DNA of 64,000 nt from Cinnamomum chago (lineage: Eukaryota; Streptophyta; Magnoliopsida; Laurales; Lauraceae), in assembly GCA_038049695.1 (NCBI GenBank), contig CP142454.1, positions 87,690,501-87,754,500 of the forward strand, written 5' to 3'. The notes beneath the pieces were generated by a model, which saw only the letters and a program-made list of their open reading frames with translations, had not been told where the DNA came from and made no database searches. A program made the translations under genes and the position numbers. Below, piece by piece: positions 49,269 to 59,802 of the stretch; the first letter of the stretch is position 1, and each line of letters starts with the position of its first letter.

Positions 49269-49302
49269 GGTGATAGGGAAGATTATGCAAATCGTTTCCC
49301 AC

Positions 49303-49315
49303 AGACGGCGCCAAT
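49303..49315 (-). other. Primer-binding site of the Tat element
   Basis: On the minus strand TTGGCGCCGTCTG lies one base inside the 5' LTR and continues TGGGAAACG, the form common in plant Tat-type elements. The priming tRNA was not verified. Confidence 0.7.
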
Positions 49316-49989
49316 TGTAAGTACAAAAAATATACTCACAAGGTTAGGATGCCTTCAAGGACTTACTCAAAGTACCGGAGGAGCAACTGCGATCCAGTAG
49401 ACCTGAAAGGGGAGAAGATAACGGTCAAAGGACCCAGGCTGTGGGCAGCACAGGGCACTCCGATGGTTAAGTTAGTAGTTGATCGGAGAAGAAAGGAGAG
49501 GTCTCTGGTTGCATGTATAGGAATGCATACCTTGTCTTTGGGTTGCCCCATACCTTATATGGGAAATCGTTTTGGTGCCTGTGCCAGTGGGCCTAATGAT
49601 GTGACTGGGGTCTCATCAGCCCATAGGGTCATTAATGGGGGTCCATCACAACCCTCATTGCATTTAATGAAGGTCCGATCAGCCCATACTGCATTTAATG
49701 CCTGTCACATTGGGCCTGATCTCGCCCTGATCTGTTGGCGGCTGAGGTCCCATCGAATCCCTTTCTTGGGCCCTGTCTTGATGGGGCTGTGGCCAATGGA
49801 TGTGGTTGCATAACTCCGTATAGCCGAGACCGAATGGGGTGGCGCGACCGAACTGGTTACCCCATTCCGATATCAGCAGGTCGTGCCGAAACCGAGGCAG
49901 TGCGGGGTCTGTATCCGAGGCCAAGACCAAGGCTGATGCGCTTTGCCGAAACCAAAATGGGATTTGGTTCACGGGATGGTCCCCACACA
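49316..49989 (-). repeat. Tat element 5' LTR
   Basis: Reads TGTGTGGGGACC to GTACTTACA on the minus strand, followed by the primer site. Flanked by CAACC at 49990-49994. Confidence 0.93.
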
Positions 49990-49994
49990 CAACC

Positions 49995-51094
49995 CATGTT
50001 GGTAACTTTGCTGTGAGTTTGTATCCTTTGATGCAAAAAATATGAGTAAGGTCTATCAATCCATCAATCGAGCTATATAACTCGTAAAATCCAACCATTT
50101 GAGCGAAATAGAAGTTCCTCCATTGCATTGGCTTTGTGCTAAATTTCACCTTGAAATTTGGTAAAACCAGGACATTTGTTTCGTGTGGTAAAAAATTATC
50201 TTAATTTAGGTTTTTTTTCTTGAAAGATTATAGGAAAGATATTACAAAAAATAAAAAGTCTCTAATAATTACAAATAAAACTAAAATATGAATACATATT
50301 GTTAATCTTTTTTTTTTTTTTAGGTTTTTCCATATTTCTCCATTTTAAAATTTAACCCTAGAGATTTTTACGAAAAAAATTCAACTTAAACTCTAATCAC
50401 TTGACTATGTAAATTTGGTTGAAAAAAAAAATAACCCTAGGGGTGATATTGTCACCTGTGTCACTTTCATCTCCATCACTTTCCTTTCTCATGCGTATCA
50501 AAAGTCAAATACAAAGCATGAAAAGCCTAAAAAAACTTGTCACATTCCAGAACAAGGCAGGAGAGAGAGAAAAAGAGTGAGATCTTTTCTAACTGATGTT
50601 ACCAGAAACAGTAAGTAGAGAGAGATTTTTTTTTATAAAACTACTTTTACAAGAAACAAACCCGCCCAACCCCCAAAGTAGAAAACACTATGAGAAGAAT
50701 AAGAGGAGGAAAAAAAATATTAGGTTGATTATCTTTGCACTTTGTGCATCCACCCACCTCCTTCATACCTATAGGAGGGACAAGTGATGAAGAAGAAAGG
50801 AAAAAAAGGAAAAAAACTATGGCAATATTGCCATTGGAGGTATTTTTGTCAAAGAACAAGTACAATACACTCTACTAATGTTCTTAATTAGTTTTTCGTT
50901 ACTTAGATGTATACTCAGAGTTTAAGTCTAATCTTAAGATAAAAACCCCTTGATTCAATCATAATCTTAACATTTTCAAATGAAAAATCAAGTTCTTGTT
51001 AAGAAATACCATTATAATAATTCTTCTTGAGTTTTTTTTCCACATCATCACAATTTTTTTATTATGATTTTCTCTCAATTGCAATATCACTGGA
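49995..51094. other. Unrecognised intergenic stretch
   Basis: AT-rich, with A/T runs. No gene or repeat boundary is supported. Confidence 0.4.
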
Positions 51095-51820
51095 GCAATT
51101 ACTACTAAAAGCCTCAAATATTTGAAAAGATCCAAAAGAGTACTTTAAACTACAAAATCCCTAAAAAAAAACTCTCGAATAGATCTCACACAGCTTTTTG
51201 TATAAGTTTTCATACGCAATTGCTTTTCGTACAACTTTTTTTTTTTTTTTTTTTTGTTGGCGCATTATTATTTGCATAACTTTTTTCCTACATGTATATC
51301 ATATACATGCGCACGCATGACTTGTACATGGTTATGATGGTACACGCGCACATGTGATTTGTATACAAGATGTACGAGCTTGCACGAGTTCAAGAACAAA
51401 ATCTTATACGAAAAGATGTGCGTTTAAAAACCTCTTAAAAAAGCTCTCAAATAGTTTTTACATAGCTTTTTGTATAATTTTTCATGCGCGATTGCTTTTT
51501 GTACAATTTTTTTTTATTGGCACAATATTACTTGCACAACTTCTTTTCCGGCATGCGCACGTATATCGTATACACGCACACGCACAACTTGTACATCGTG
51601 ATCATGGTACACGCGCACATGTGACCCGTATACAAGATGTACGAGCTCGCGAGGGTTCAGGAATAAAATCTTATACGAAAAGATGTGCATCTAAAATAGG
51701 TTATATAATAAATTATCGCGTACAAAAAGCTTATAAAATTATTTTTAGGTTTCATTGTTTGAAAGACTCTTTTCCATCTTTCCAAATATTTGAGGCCTTT
51801 TTGGGTAATTGTCAAAAAAA
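51095..51820. mobile_element. TIR element with internal tandem duplication
   Basis: About 50-bp terminal inverted repeats: CAATTACTACTAAAAGCC, then TCAAATATTTGAAAAGATCC on the left, mirrored on the right by the reverse complement of CAATTACCCAAAAAGGCC and so on. The interior is almost wholly two tandem units. No target duplication could be settled and no transposase is present. It ends about 60 bp before the PCO leader exon. Confidence 0.7.
51155..51688. repeat. Two 267-bp tandem units
   Basis: CTTTTTGTATAA, CGCGCACATGTGA, GTATACAAGATGTACGAGCT and ATCTTATACGAAAAGATGTG recur in the same order at a 267-bp spacing, at roughly 85% identity. Alternating CGCGCAC/GTACATG stretches are prominent. 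Confidence 0.88.
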
Positions 51821-51879
51821 AAAAAATGAAATAAAACGAACCATTGAGTGTAAGTCCCATTTTGGTAAATGTTGGGTAT

Positions 51880-52009
51880 TTGCAGCCCAATCTCTACAGC
51901 ACCTTTCCTCGCCGGAGTCCCAAAAGCGCACCCCAATTGCCAGCGCTTCACTCCCAATTCGACTCTCCGCATCCTTCTGAACCGCCTCTCCCTATCCTGC
52001 GCGCCCCAG
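51880..52009 (+). other. Probable non-coding first exon of the PCO gene
   Basis: GC-richer, C-rich leader-like sequence ends in a splice donor (GCGCCCCAG then GTACGC). The matching acceptor is TTTCGGTGCAG at 53663. The intron would be 52010-53663. The start is approximate and unproven. Confidence 0.5.
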
Positions 52010-53750
52010 GTACGCTAAACTGCGCCGGCGTCCCAATCGCTCGCACTTGATATCTGATGCTTCCTTCGTATCTATCCATATGCATTCCGTCCTTACTCCT
52101 CTCTAATTCTCCCTCTCTTTCGCTTCGATTCTATCATACGCCGTTCTCTTTGTTGTTGCTGTTCTTCTTATGAATATCTGATTCTTGAATCTATAGAATC
52201 ATATGAATCGTCTTGATGATGGTTTGATCACATCGAAATTCTAGGGTTTTTGTATTTGCGCTGAATGATTTGATATGATTTGATTGCATCGTGATTATGG
52301 TTGAGATTTCTTTTGTTTGATTGATTTCTTAAGAATTGAAGTGATTGTTGTGGAGTGGTGTTGTGATTGAAGATGTGAAAAATTTAATCTTCCGTTCCTT
52401 CTTATGAGTACTTTTATGTGGTAGATGTTATTTCAACTTCTGTTTACTTAAATTCATTTGGTAGTGTTTGTCTTTGATCTGGTTTACTTAAATTTAATTG
52501 GAGTGGATTCTTCCACTCAATATTAGTAGTAGGGTGTATTTGGAATGTGCAGCTCAAATATATTGGTGGAATTGATAGGAGAATTGATGGATATTACTAA
52601 TCACGCGGTCTGTTTGCGGGTGGTGCGGGAAATTTCTGAATTATGAGCTAGAAATCAACGTCTGTTTCATCTTGTGTTATAGCTAAAATTCATCTGATAT
52701 CACTGATAAAATGGTGCATGTGATATTAATTTAGGGGGAGAAGTGTTCCATATACAAACACTCTCTTTTTTTTTTTTTTTTTTTTAATGATTGACAGTTG
52801 ATTGTGCTCTATATTGTAATCTGGGACATGAGGGTGATGTTTCTTTAGGAGAAGCGCATGCTTTGCTCGGGCTTATGTGCCCTTATCTTATAGTAATGCA
52901 TTAAAATGTCAAGAACAAATGCGGTCCTTTATTTTTATTTTCCTGCTTATTGGTTATTTAATCAACAAATCAGACTTGTCAATGCTAAGGGCCTGTTTGT
53001 TTGCATAGAATAATACATGGGGATTGAATACATAGGAACTCATGGTGAAATCAAGGTTGGTATGCTTGTGACTCAAGACTCAACTCGTCCAATTCAAAAA
53101 ATGTGACTTGAATAGAGTCAACGCAGTGAGTCGTCATGTTTTTTTTTAAAATAAATTTGAAAATATTTAAAAATGGCTCAAATACTCATAAAATATAAAA
53201 TAAATACTTATTTATTTACATCCATTCACCAACGGATTATTAAAGAGATGAGGGGAGAAGGATCTGAGGCGAAAAGTGAAGGATATAAGGAAAGCAATGT
53301 AGATGGGGCTCAGACTTTCCTAGGACTTGAATTACTAAGGTGATGGCTTGGTATTAATTTCCCATCTTTCCATGATTCGAATTCTATTAAAGGGGAGGGC
53401 CGGGAGGCTATTTGATGGTCATTTTTGGATGTTCACCTTTGATCTTCATTTTTAACCACTTAGGGCATGAATTCCTATGTATTCTATGCTCTATGTATTC
53501 TATGCAAACAAACAGGCCCTAAGTGGTTTTCAATTTTATATGTAAAACTTGTTGGTTTGGACCAGGACTGAACTAGTCATATCGATTTGGATATTGGGCA
53601 AGTGACACTTTGAAACTCTAGCTACTAACTGATCTAATTCATGTTTGTGTCCTTTCGGTGCAGATAATTACTTCCAGTAGACCTTCTTCATCATCTTCAT
53701 CATTGTCATCATCATCATCATAGACTTATCCTATTATCTGGAAGGATCAA

Positions 53751-53944
53751 ATGACTAGCATGAGGGTCTATTGCCGTTATCTTAATTTGTTCATTAAGAA
53801 GCAGATTTTTCATTACTGTATTTTGAATTCAGCACACAGAAGCAGCTGTGGTGTTGAATGGTCTCCTATCTATTAAAGCAGCTGAAACCACCGAAATTTG
53901 GAGAGTTATTGTACAACTGCTCAAGAACTATATGTTTCTGGTGA
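53751..53944 (+). promoter_or_regulatory. Overlapping upstream ORFs in the PCO leader
   Basis: In the exon that carries the PCO start (53664-54089) there is an uORF of 41 codons at 53751-53876 and an overlapping one of 28 codons at 53858-53944, both ending before the PCO ATG at 53990. If transcripts contain this leader, they could lower PCO translation. Coding conservation is not known. Confidence 0.45.
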
Positions 53945-53989
53945 AAGCATCCTAGAGTCTGTTGGTTTACTTGATATTCTATTTACACT

Positions 53990-56900
53990 ATGCCAGCTAT
54001 ACAGAGGCTGTATAACACTTGTAAATCATCTTTCTCTACAACCGGACCAGTATCCGAGGAAGCACTTGAGAATGTTCGTGCTATTTTAGGTGAGATTGAC
54101 AAGTCTTCTTCTGTTCCTTACTTAGATATCTGAAATGCTGATCAAATATTTATACTCCCACATAAGGTAGTCAAGCAAGCCTGTAATGATTGATGCAATT
54201 TTGCAAAAGTTAACATTTTTCTTTAGATTTCTATTCCTATAATTTGGGTGATCGATGCTTATTTTGTATTTCGTCAGTCTTTCTAAATCCTACCTGTTGT
54301 ATTTGGCATTTGCACTTTTGATTATAGCAGTCAACAGACTATAGTAAATTTGGTGCCCTTCATCAAGTGCTATATTTACCCATGGATCTATAAGGGAATG
54401 CTTTTAACTTCGAGTTCTTGTCTTCCATTTTTAATGTGTGCTTGTGCAATGGTTCCAATTTTGAGTGCTTGTCTTGCATCTTTCGTAAGCGTGCTTGTGG
54501 AGTGGTGCTGGTCTTAGGTTTTTCTATATGTGCATTTGAATTGTATAAGACTCTTAGCATTTTCGATCTACCCACTCTCCTCAGTTCCCAATCCCACTCC
54601 TCCCGGCAGCTTTATGACACTGCATTCCAGAATGTGGAAACATGGAACGAACTTGTATTTTGCTTTTAAGTGGAATATCCATGAACATAGATAAATCTTT
54701 CAGAAACATGATGCTACTGGATTTTCCTCTTTGTACTATTTATGTGGCAACCTTGTATCTTGTAGCATTTTTCATATTTGCTTGTGCAATGGTTCCAACT
54801 AGGGATGGCAACGGGGCGGGGCGGGGCTGGAATTGGGCTGCCCCGTCCCCGCCCCGAAATTCCCTGTCCCCGCCCTGCCCCGCTATTCGGGGTATGGTAA
54901 CATACCCCGTCCCCGCCCCGACATGCCCCGCGGGGCCCCGCGGGGCGCCCCGCCCCGATGTAGTACAATAATAAATATAATAAATAAATTTTGAATTGAC
55001 TATAAAAAAAAGGTAAATTAATTTATTTTACATGGTAAAAAGTACATGAATGATTCATCTATGTTGTCTTTATGCCTTTAATAAAATTAAAAAAAAATCT
55101 CCCAAAATAGAATAAAAAGATCTCCCCACATAAATATTTTATAAGTGTGGGGCACTGTTAGATTGTTTAAATTTTTTAAAATTATCTAAAATTAATAATA
55201 TAAATTTTCCTTTTCCTGAAATTTTACCTATTTAAAGTGAGATTTTATTCTTATAAGATTTTCTCTAAGCCCTTGAAGGCCACTAACATACACTTGAAAA
55301 TATCATATATGCTTTGAGACATTCTTTATAAAAAAGACAATATCTCTCTAAAATATCATGAACTCTATCAATACATGGTTCCACTCCATTTCTGGTATTG
55401 AACTGACTACATAATATATGTTCCAATTTTCTCTCAACAAGCTTACCCAACTTTCCATGGTGTGGGCTCCAACCATATGCATACCAACCACAGGTAAGAA
55501 AAAGATTGGAAGATCTTAACGAGAATCAAGTCGAGTCAAAATTATTAATAGTTGATGGTCAAATATCATTAAATCTCATTGATTTGGCAGGAACCTCACT
55601 TTAAGACCAATGAACTCCACTTACTAATAAAGAGGTTGATTACATATAATTAAAATTAGTATAATTTATAGTGTTGTTAGTATGATTAGAATCATATTAA
55701 GTTACTAACTATAATTTACTTTGCTATTATAAGTTACTATAATTTACTTTGCTATTAAAGCATGATCTATCATTCTATTATATATTTATATTCGTTTTAT
55801 TTAATATGATTTATCTTGTCACAATTTAACATTATATATGATTAAAGTAAAATAAGCTTAGATAGATTTTTTTAACAACTTTAACTTCATTAAATTTGAA
55901 TTAGAGGGAATGAGATCATATTATATGCTTTTATAATGTCTCATTCAATTACATGTTTAACTTTAAAAAAAGTCTTCAATCAATCTACATAACCCTTAAT
56001 AACAACATAAAATCAATATATACATTTACATATAAATATGTTTATTTATTATAAAAGAAATCTAATATATATTTATATTTTAGAGGATTATTAATTTCGG
56101 GGCGGGGCATGGGGTGGTATTTCGGGGCGGGTTACGGGGCTGGGCAGCGGGGCGGGGCGGGGCCGGGCAAGAGCCATACCCATCCCCGCCCCGCCCCGAA
56201 TTCGGGGTATGGTTTTTTCCCCCGTCCCCGCCCCATCTAAGAGTCGGGGCGGGGAAAACCCGTACGGGGCGGGGCGGGCACTCCGGGTTGGGGCGGGGCG
56301 GGTTAAAAATGCCATCCCTAGTTCCAACCAGAGTTACCTAATTCGCTTGGGGAGGTCTCGAACTGCGAATCAGTTTGAACGAATAATTCGCAGTTCGAAT
56401 TCGTTGAATTCGGACTTCAGAAGTTAGAGAGTTCGCTAGAGTTTTCAAGAGCAGGGTTGCAGGTCTTTCCATTTGAGTGTTTTCCCTTTTCTTTGGTTGA
56501 AGAAGACCAAGGAAATTAATAGTTTACTCTTTTTCTCTTGCTCCAATCTAATCGATTTGACAAGACAAGCTTTCCCTCTTTATAAAAAATTAAAATACTA
56601 TATTATTTTATTCATTTTTTCTCTTTTACTCTTGCTGGAGTCAATTGCACCATCGATGTGACAAGTAGCAGCTTTCCATCATCCTCTTTTGAGGATTATA
56701 CCCAGTGAGTAATAAACATTACAGAAGCTTTCTTTTTTAGATGTTTCCTTTTAATGTTCTCTCATTTTCTTTTATTAAAAATGCTTTTATCTTTAACCGT
56801 AATAAATAATGTATGATATCAGTGCCTGACCCGGGGATGTGGATCATCCAAGGCACATTAGCATGGCGTACTCCTCCTGTTCTAACCAGAGTTTGAAACC

Positions 56901-58835
56901 AAACTTCTCCTTAGGAGGATAGATGGGGCTATTCAGGTGGGAAATGAGAAGTAAAATCAGAATTACAAGGGTTCCACGTGGGATCAATGTTATAAATCTA
57001 TTAGTGTCCTCTATTAATCTAAACAACAGAGTCATTGTGCCCCTTAAAATATCTTTAGGCCAAATTTAACTCCTATGAGAATTATACCCAATTCAGAATG
57101 ATCACAAATAAAAGATTATGACAAAATAAAAAAAAGTCAAACCATATGATCTAAATGTCACTAATCAACATTTGGTAGACTTGATTGGAGCAAAATTCAG
57201 GCTCGTGTATAATAAAGGTAAGACAATTATTTTAGTGGCTTTGATTCAAAGGTGAGCCCCACTTATAAATTTTGTAGCACGATAGATGCTAAAGGACTTC
57301 AAAGGATTTAAGATGATACAAAATCCCAAGGCCCCTAGAAAATTCTGTGCTATTTTTAACTCAAAAAGGAGGCCAAGCCCAAGTGGGGGCCACCTAATTT
57401 TTGGGGAACCAAAAGTATAATGGATGGATTTGATTGGAATGACCCCATATTAGTATGACCAAATGATCCTAACCATCAATATGAGGCCTACGAAATCAAT
57501 TGTACAAATACATTGTGATGTAATCAAACTATAACAATATAAAGAAAAAATTAGTTAGGAATTATGCTACCAGGATGGGTGCCAAGGAGCGCGAAGCCAT
57601 TGGATTGACATTAGGTTTTCCACATGTGAAAATCTAAAAGGTTCTAATAAATTTATGATAAATAAAAAATATTAGGTGGGCCTAATCAATCAAGTGAACC
57701 ATTCTACAATAATTAGTGCAAATTATGTTTAATTACATATGTTCGAATTAGTTGATCGAATTCATCGAACTCGAACTACGAATTGGGCGAATCAAATAGA
57801 GAATTGAATGAACCTACCCTTACGAATTTTCGAATTTGGATAATAACCGAATTGCGAACTGCGAATTCGAATTGATCGAACTACGAACTGGGTAACTATG
57901 GTTCCAACTTTGAGTGCTTGTCTTGCATCTTTCATATGTGTGCTTGTGGAGTGCTGCTGGTCTTAGGTTTTTCTATATGCGCATTTGAATTGTATAAGAC
58001 TCTTAACATTTTCAATCTACCCACTCTCCTCAGTTCCCAATTCCACTCTCCTCCCGGCACCTATATGACATTGCATTCCAGAATGTTGAAACATGGAACT
58101 TGTACTTTGCTTTAAGTGGAATATCCATGAACATACATAAATCTTTCAGAAACATGATGCTACTGGATTTTCCTCTTTGTACTATTTATGTGGCAACCTT
58201 GTATCTTGTAGCATGTATTTATGATTTGAGAACTTTGGAATAAAATGTTTTGTAACTCTCAAGGCATATACTTCTACGTTAAGTCTTACTATTATCCTCT
58301 TAGTTAGTGAACCTTTTTTTTTTAACCTTTTGCTATTTCAGATAAAATCAGGCCATCTGATGTGGGTCTCGAACAGGAGGCACAGGTAGCACGTGGATGG
58401 AAAAATTCCGTGCATATTATAAATGGAAAGAAAGGCTGCAATGGGAGTAACCTGCCTCCAATCAAGTATCTACATTTACACGAGTGTGATAGCTTTTCTG
58501 TAAGTCCCAAGCTTCCTTTCTAGGACTATAGGTTTCTTCAGTCGTTTCCATCTTCAATTGTTATCTTGAAGCTGCAGTCGGCTGTGAGTCTTGTAAGATG
58601 GTATTCATATAATTTTCTACAACTTTTTTTTTTCATTGGAGGCTATGATTGATGTGTTTTTGAGGGTTTTAACCCTATGTTTTGCAGATAGGAATATTCT
58701 GCATGCCAGCATCGTCTATTATACCCCTTCATAATCATCCTGAAATGACTGTGTTGAGCAAGCTTCTTTATGGTTCTATGCATGTGAAATCATATGATTG
58801 GCTTGATTCACCTGTGCCTGTCGATCTTGCAAAAG
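53990..58835 (+). CDS. Plant cysteine oxidase (PCO), 5' portion, three coding exons
   Basis: Coding exons 53990-54089, 58342-58499 and 58688-58835 join in frame with GT-AG introns. The product starts [16 protein letters not shown] and continues [44 protein letters not shown], then [19 protein letters not shown] and [20 protein letters not shown]. PCOs are iron(II) dioxygenases that oxidise an N-terminal cysteine, so that ERF-VII factors are degraded when oxygen is present. The HNH of PLHNHP supplies two of the three iron-ligand histidines; the third and the C-terminus are not in the window. The family usually has Gly after HP (HPGMT); here it is Glu. The 135 residues seen are about half the usual length. 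Downstream exons must lie beyond the gypsy insertion or are lost. The 4.25-kb first coding intron holds two hAT elements. Whether the gene is intact cannot be told. Confidence 0.88.
54800..56320. mobile_element. hAT-like element with long GGGGCGGGGC-rich arms
   Basis: Termini TAGGGATGGCA and TGCCATCCCTA are flanked by GTTCCAAC (54792-54799 and 56321-56328). About 160 bp on the left and 225 bp on the right are dense in CGGGGCGGGG and CCCCGCCCC, with perfect small palindromes such as GCCCCGCGGGGC. The centre is AT-rich and non-coding. An 8-bp duplication supports hAT. Confidence 0.88.
56329..57900. mobile_element. Second hAT-like element, GAATTCG/CGAACT-rich arms
   Basis: Termini CAGAGTTACC and, as reverse complement of the right, CATAGTTACC are flanked by GTTCCAAC at 56321-56328 and 57901-57908, the same octamer as the neighbouring element. 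The arms repeat CGAATTCG, GAACTGCGAATT and CGAACTACGAA. Length 1572 bp, no coding capacity seen. Confidence 0.85.
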
Positions 58836-59199
58836 GTATGCATCTAGTATCTCACATTTTCTTTCCTTTGTCCGTCCATACATTCAGAGATGAATTATTA
58901 TCCTAAGGGCGTCTCTCATGAGAGACATTTTGTGGATTCTTCTTTTTTAGGTGAATGGGATCCCCTTATGATCAATCCAAACCCCTCACAGTCATTACAC
59001 CCATGAATTGTTATTGGCCCAAATTAGACAAACATCCAACTGTTACTTGTCATTTGATTGAAATCCTAAAAATATAATTCCTTCTAAAAAACTATTAAAC
59101 TTGAGGGCCATGGATGAAGGGGTTAGGATGATCTATGGGGGTTGATATTTTGCAGACCACAGGGTCCTTTTGAGATCTTTCCATTTTGATGCAGGCCCT

Positions 59200-59546
59200 A
59201 GGGTTAGGGCTTGCGTAAGTGCCGAAACACGTGTCAAAAGACACCTCAAATTATCTCCATAGAGATTTCTAACACAAGAATCAACCTCTTCCAGGGAAAA
59301 TCCCAATTTTATGCAACCCCAAATCTGAGATTATCATCTCTACAATGTAATATAAATAGGCAAAGTAACTTAGGACCTAAAAGTAACTTAGGACCTAAGA
59401 AAACCTAATCTAATAATGGAAACTATTCTAATCAAACTAGGAAACCAAATAAATTAGAATACTAATCCTAATTACAATAGAATTAGGAAGCTACTAAAAA
59501 TATGCTGGGTGGGACCATTGGTGGAGTGGTAGCCTGCTCTGCATCA
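59200..59546 (-). repeat. Probable 3' LTR of the gypsy-type element
   Basis: Starts (minus) TGATGCAGAGCAGG after the purine tract and holds a TATA-like CTATTTATATTAC. A 16-bp direct repeat (AGTAACTTAGGACCTA) is near 59365-59397. The far end is not resolved, since the 5' LTR is outside the window. Confidence 0.45.
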
Positions 59547-59795
59547 TTCCCCCCAGGCTGAAAGAAAAGTTTGACATTGAACTCGAGTCTTCTTCAAATT
59601 GCCTCTGTATATGTAATGTACGTGAAGCACTTCCTTTGTAGCATGGGCCCTTAATTTCCTTTTTGGTGATTCTGGTTTTTTGGGATGGAGAGTAACTTCC
59701 TTTCCACCGTGCATGAAGGTATACGTGTTGTTGCGCATCCCATGAGTGCTGTTCTTGTCATACATCCATGGGCGACGCAATAGGATATCTCCACT
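59547..59795 (-). pseudogene. Gypsy protease-reverse transcriptase spacer remnant
   Basis: The frame reads SGDILLRRPWMYDKNSTHGM and TYTFMHGGKEVTLHPKK, which follows the retropepsin in gypsy elements. It is the continuation of the gypsy frame on the other side of the LINE (LPMD at 62400-62414), then ends at the purine tract instead of running into reverse transcriptase. Confidence 0.8.
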
Positions 59796-59802
59796 GTCCA
59801 TT

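Larger units (their letters stand above)
39277..49989 (-). mobile_element. Ty3-gypsy retrotransposon, Tat lineage, 10.7 kb
   Basis: LTRs of 673 bp (39277-39949) and 674 bp (49316-49989) are bounded by the 5-bp target duplication CAACC at 39272-39276 and 49990-49994. On the minus strand the order is 5' LTR, primer site, gag, protease, reverse transcriptase, RNase H, a second RNase H, integrase, tandem repeats, an antisense gene, purine tract, 3' LTR. The second, archaeal-type RNase H and the antisense gene mark the Tat lineage (as in Grande of Zea and Retand of Silene). By eye the LTRs differ at about 18 of 673 sites plus one indel, so the insertion is fairly young. Several stops and frame breaks in pol make it non-autonomous now. 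Confidence 0.95.
54441..58213. repeat. 340-bp tandem duplication split by two transposons
   Basis: Unit A is 54441-54780. Unit B is 54781-54799 continued at 57901-58213. They match at roughly 93% by eye (shared GGTTTTTCTATATG, CATGATGCTACTGGATTTTC). The two hAT elements inserted near the start of unit B. Located in a PCO intron. Confidence 0.88.

Noticed and set aside
48273..49400. Plus-strand frames of 120-190 codons
   Set aside because: Shadows of the minus-strand gag coding sequence.
51354..51980. 208-codon plus-strand frame
   Set aside because: It is made of the two 267-bp tandem units and runs into the PCO leader; the internal similarity is DNA repeat, not a domain repeat.
54642..54971. 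Frames of 84-109 codons over the GC-rich arm
   Set aside because: Pro/Gly/Arg low-complexity frames from CGGGG repeats in a transposon arm.
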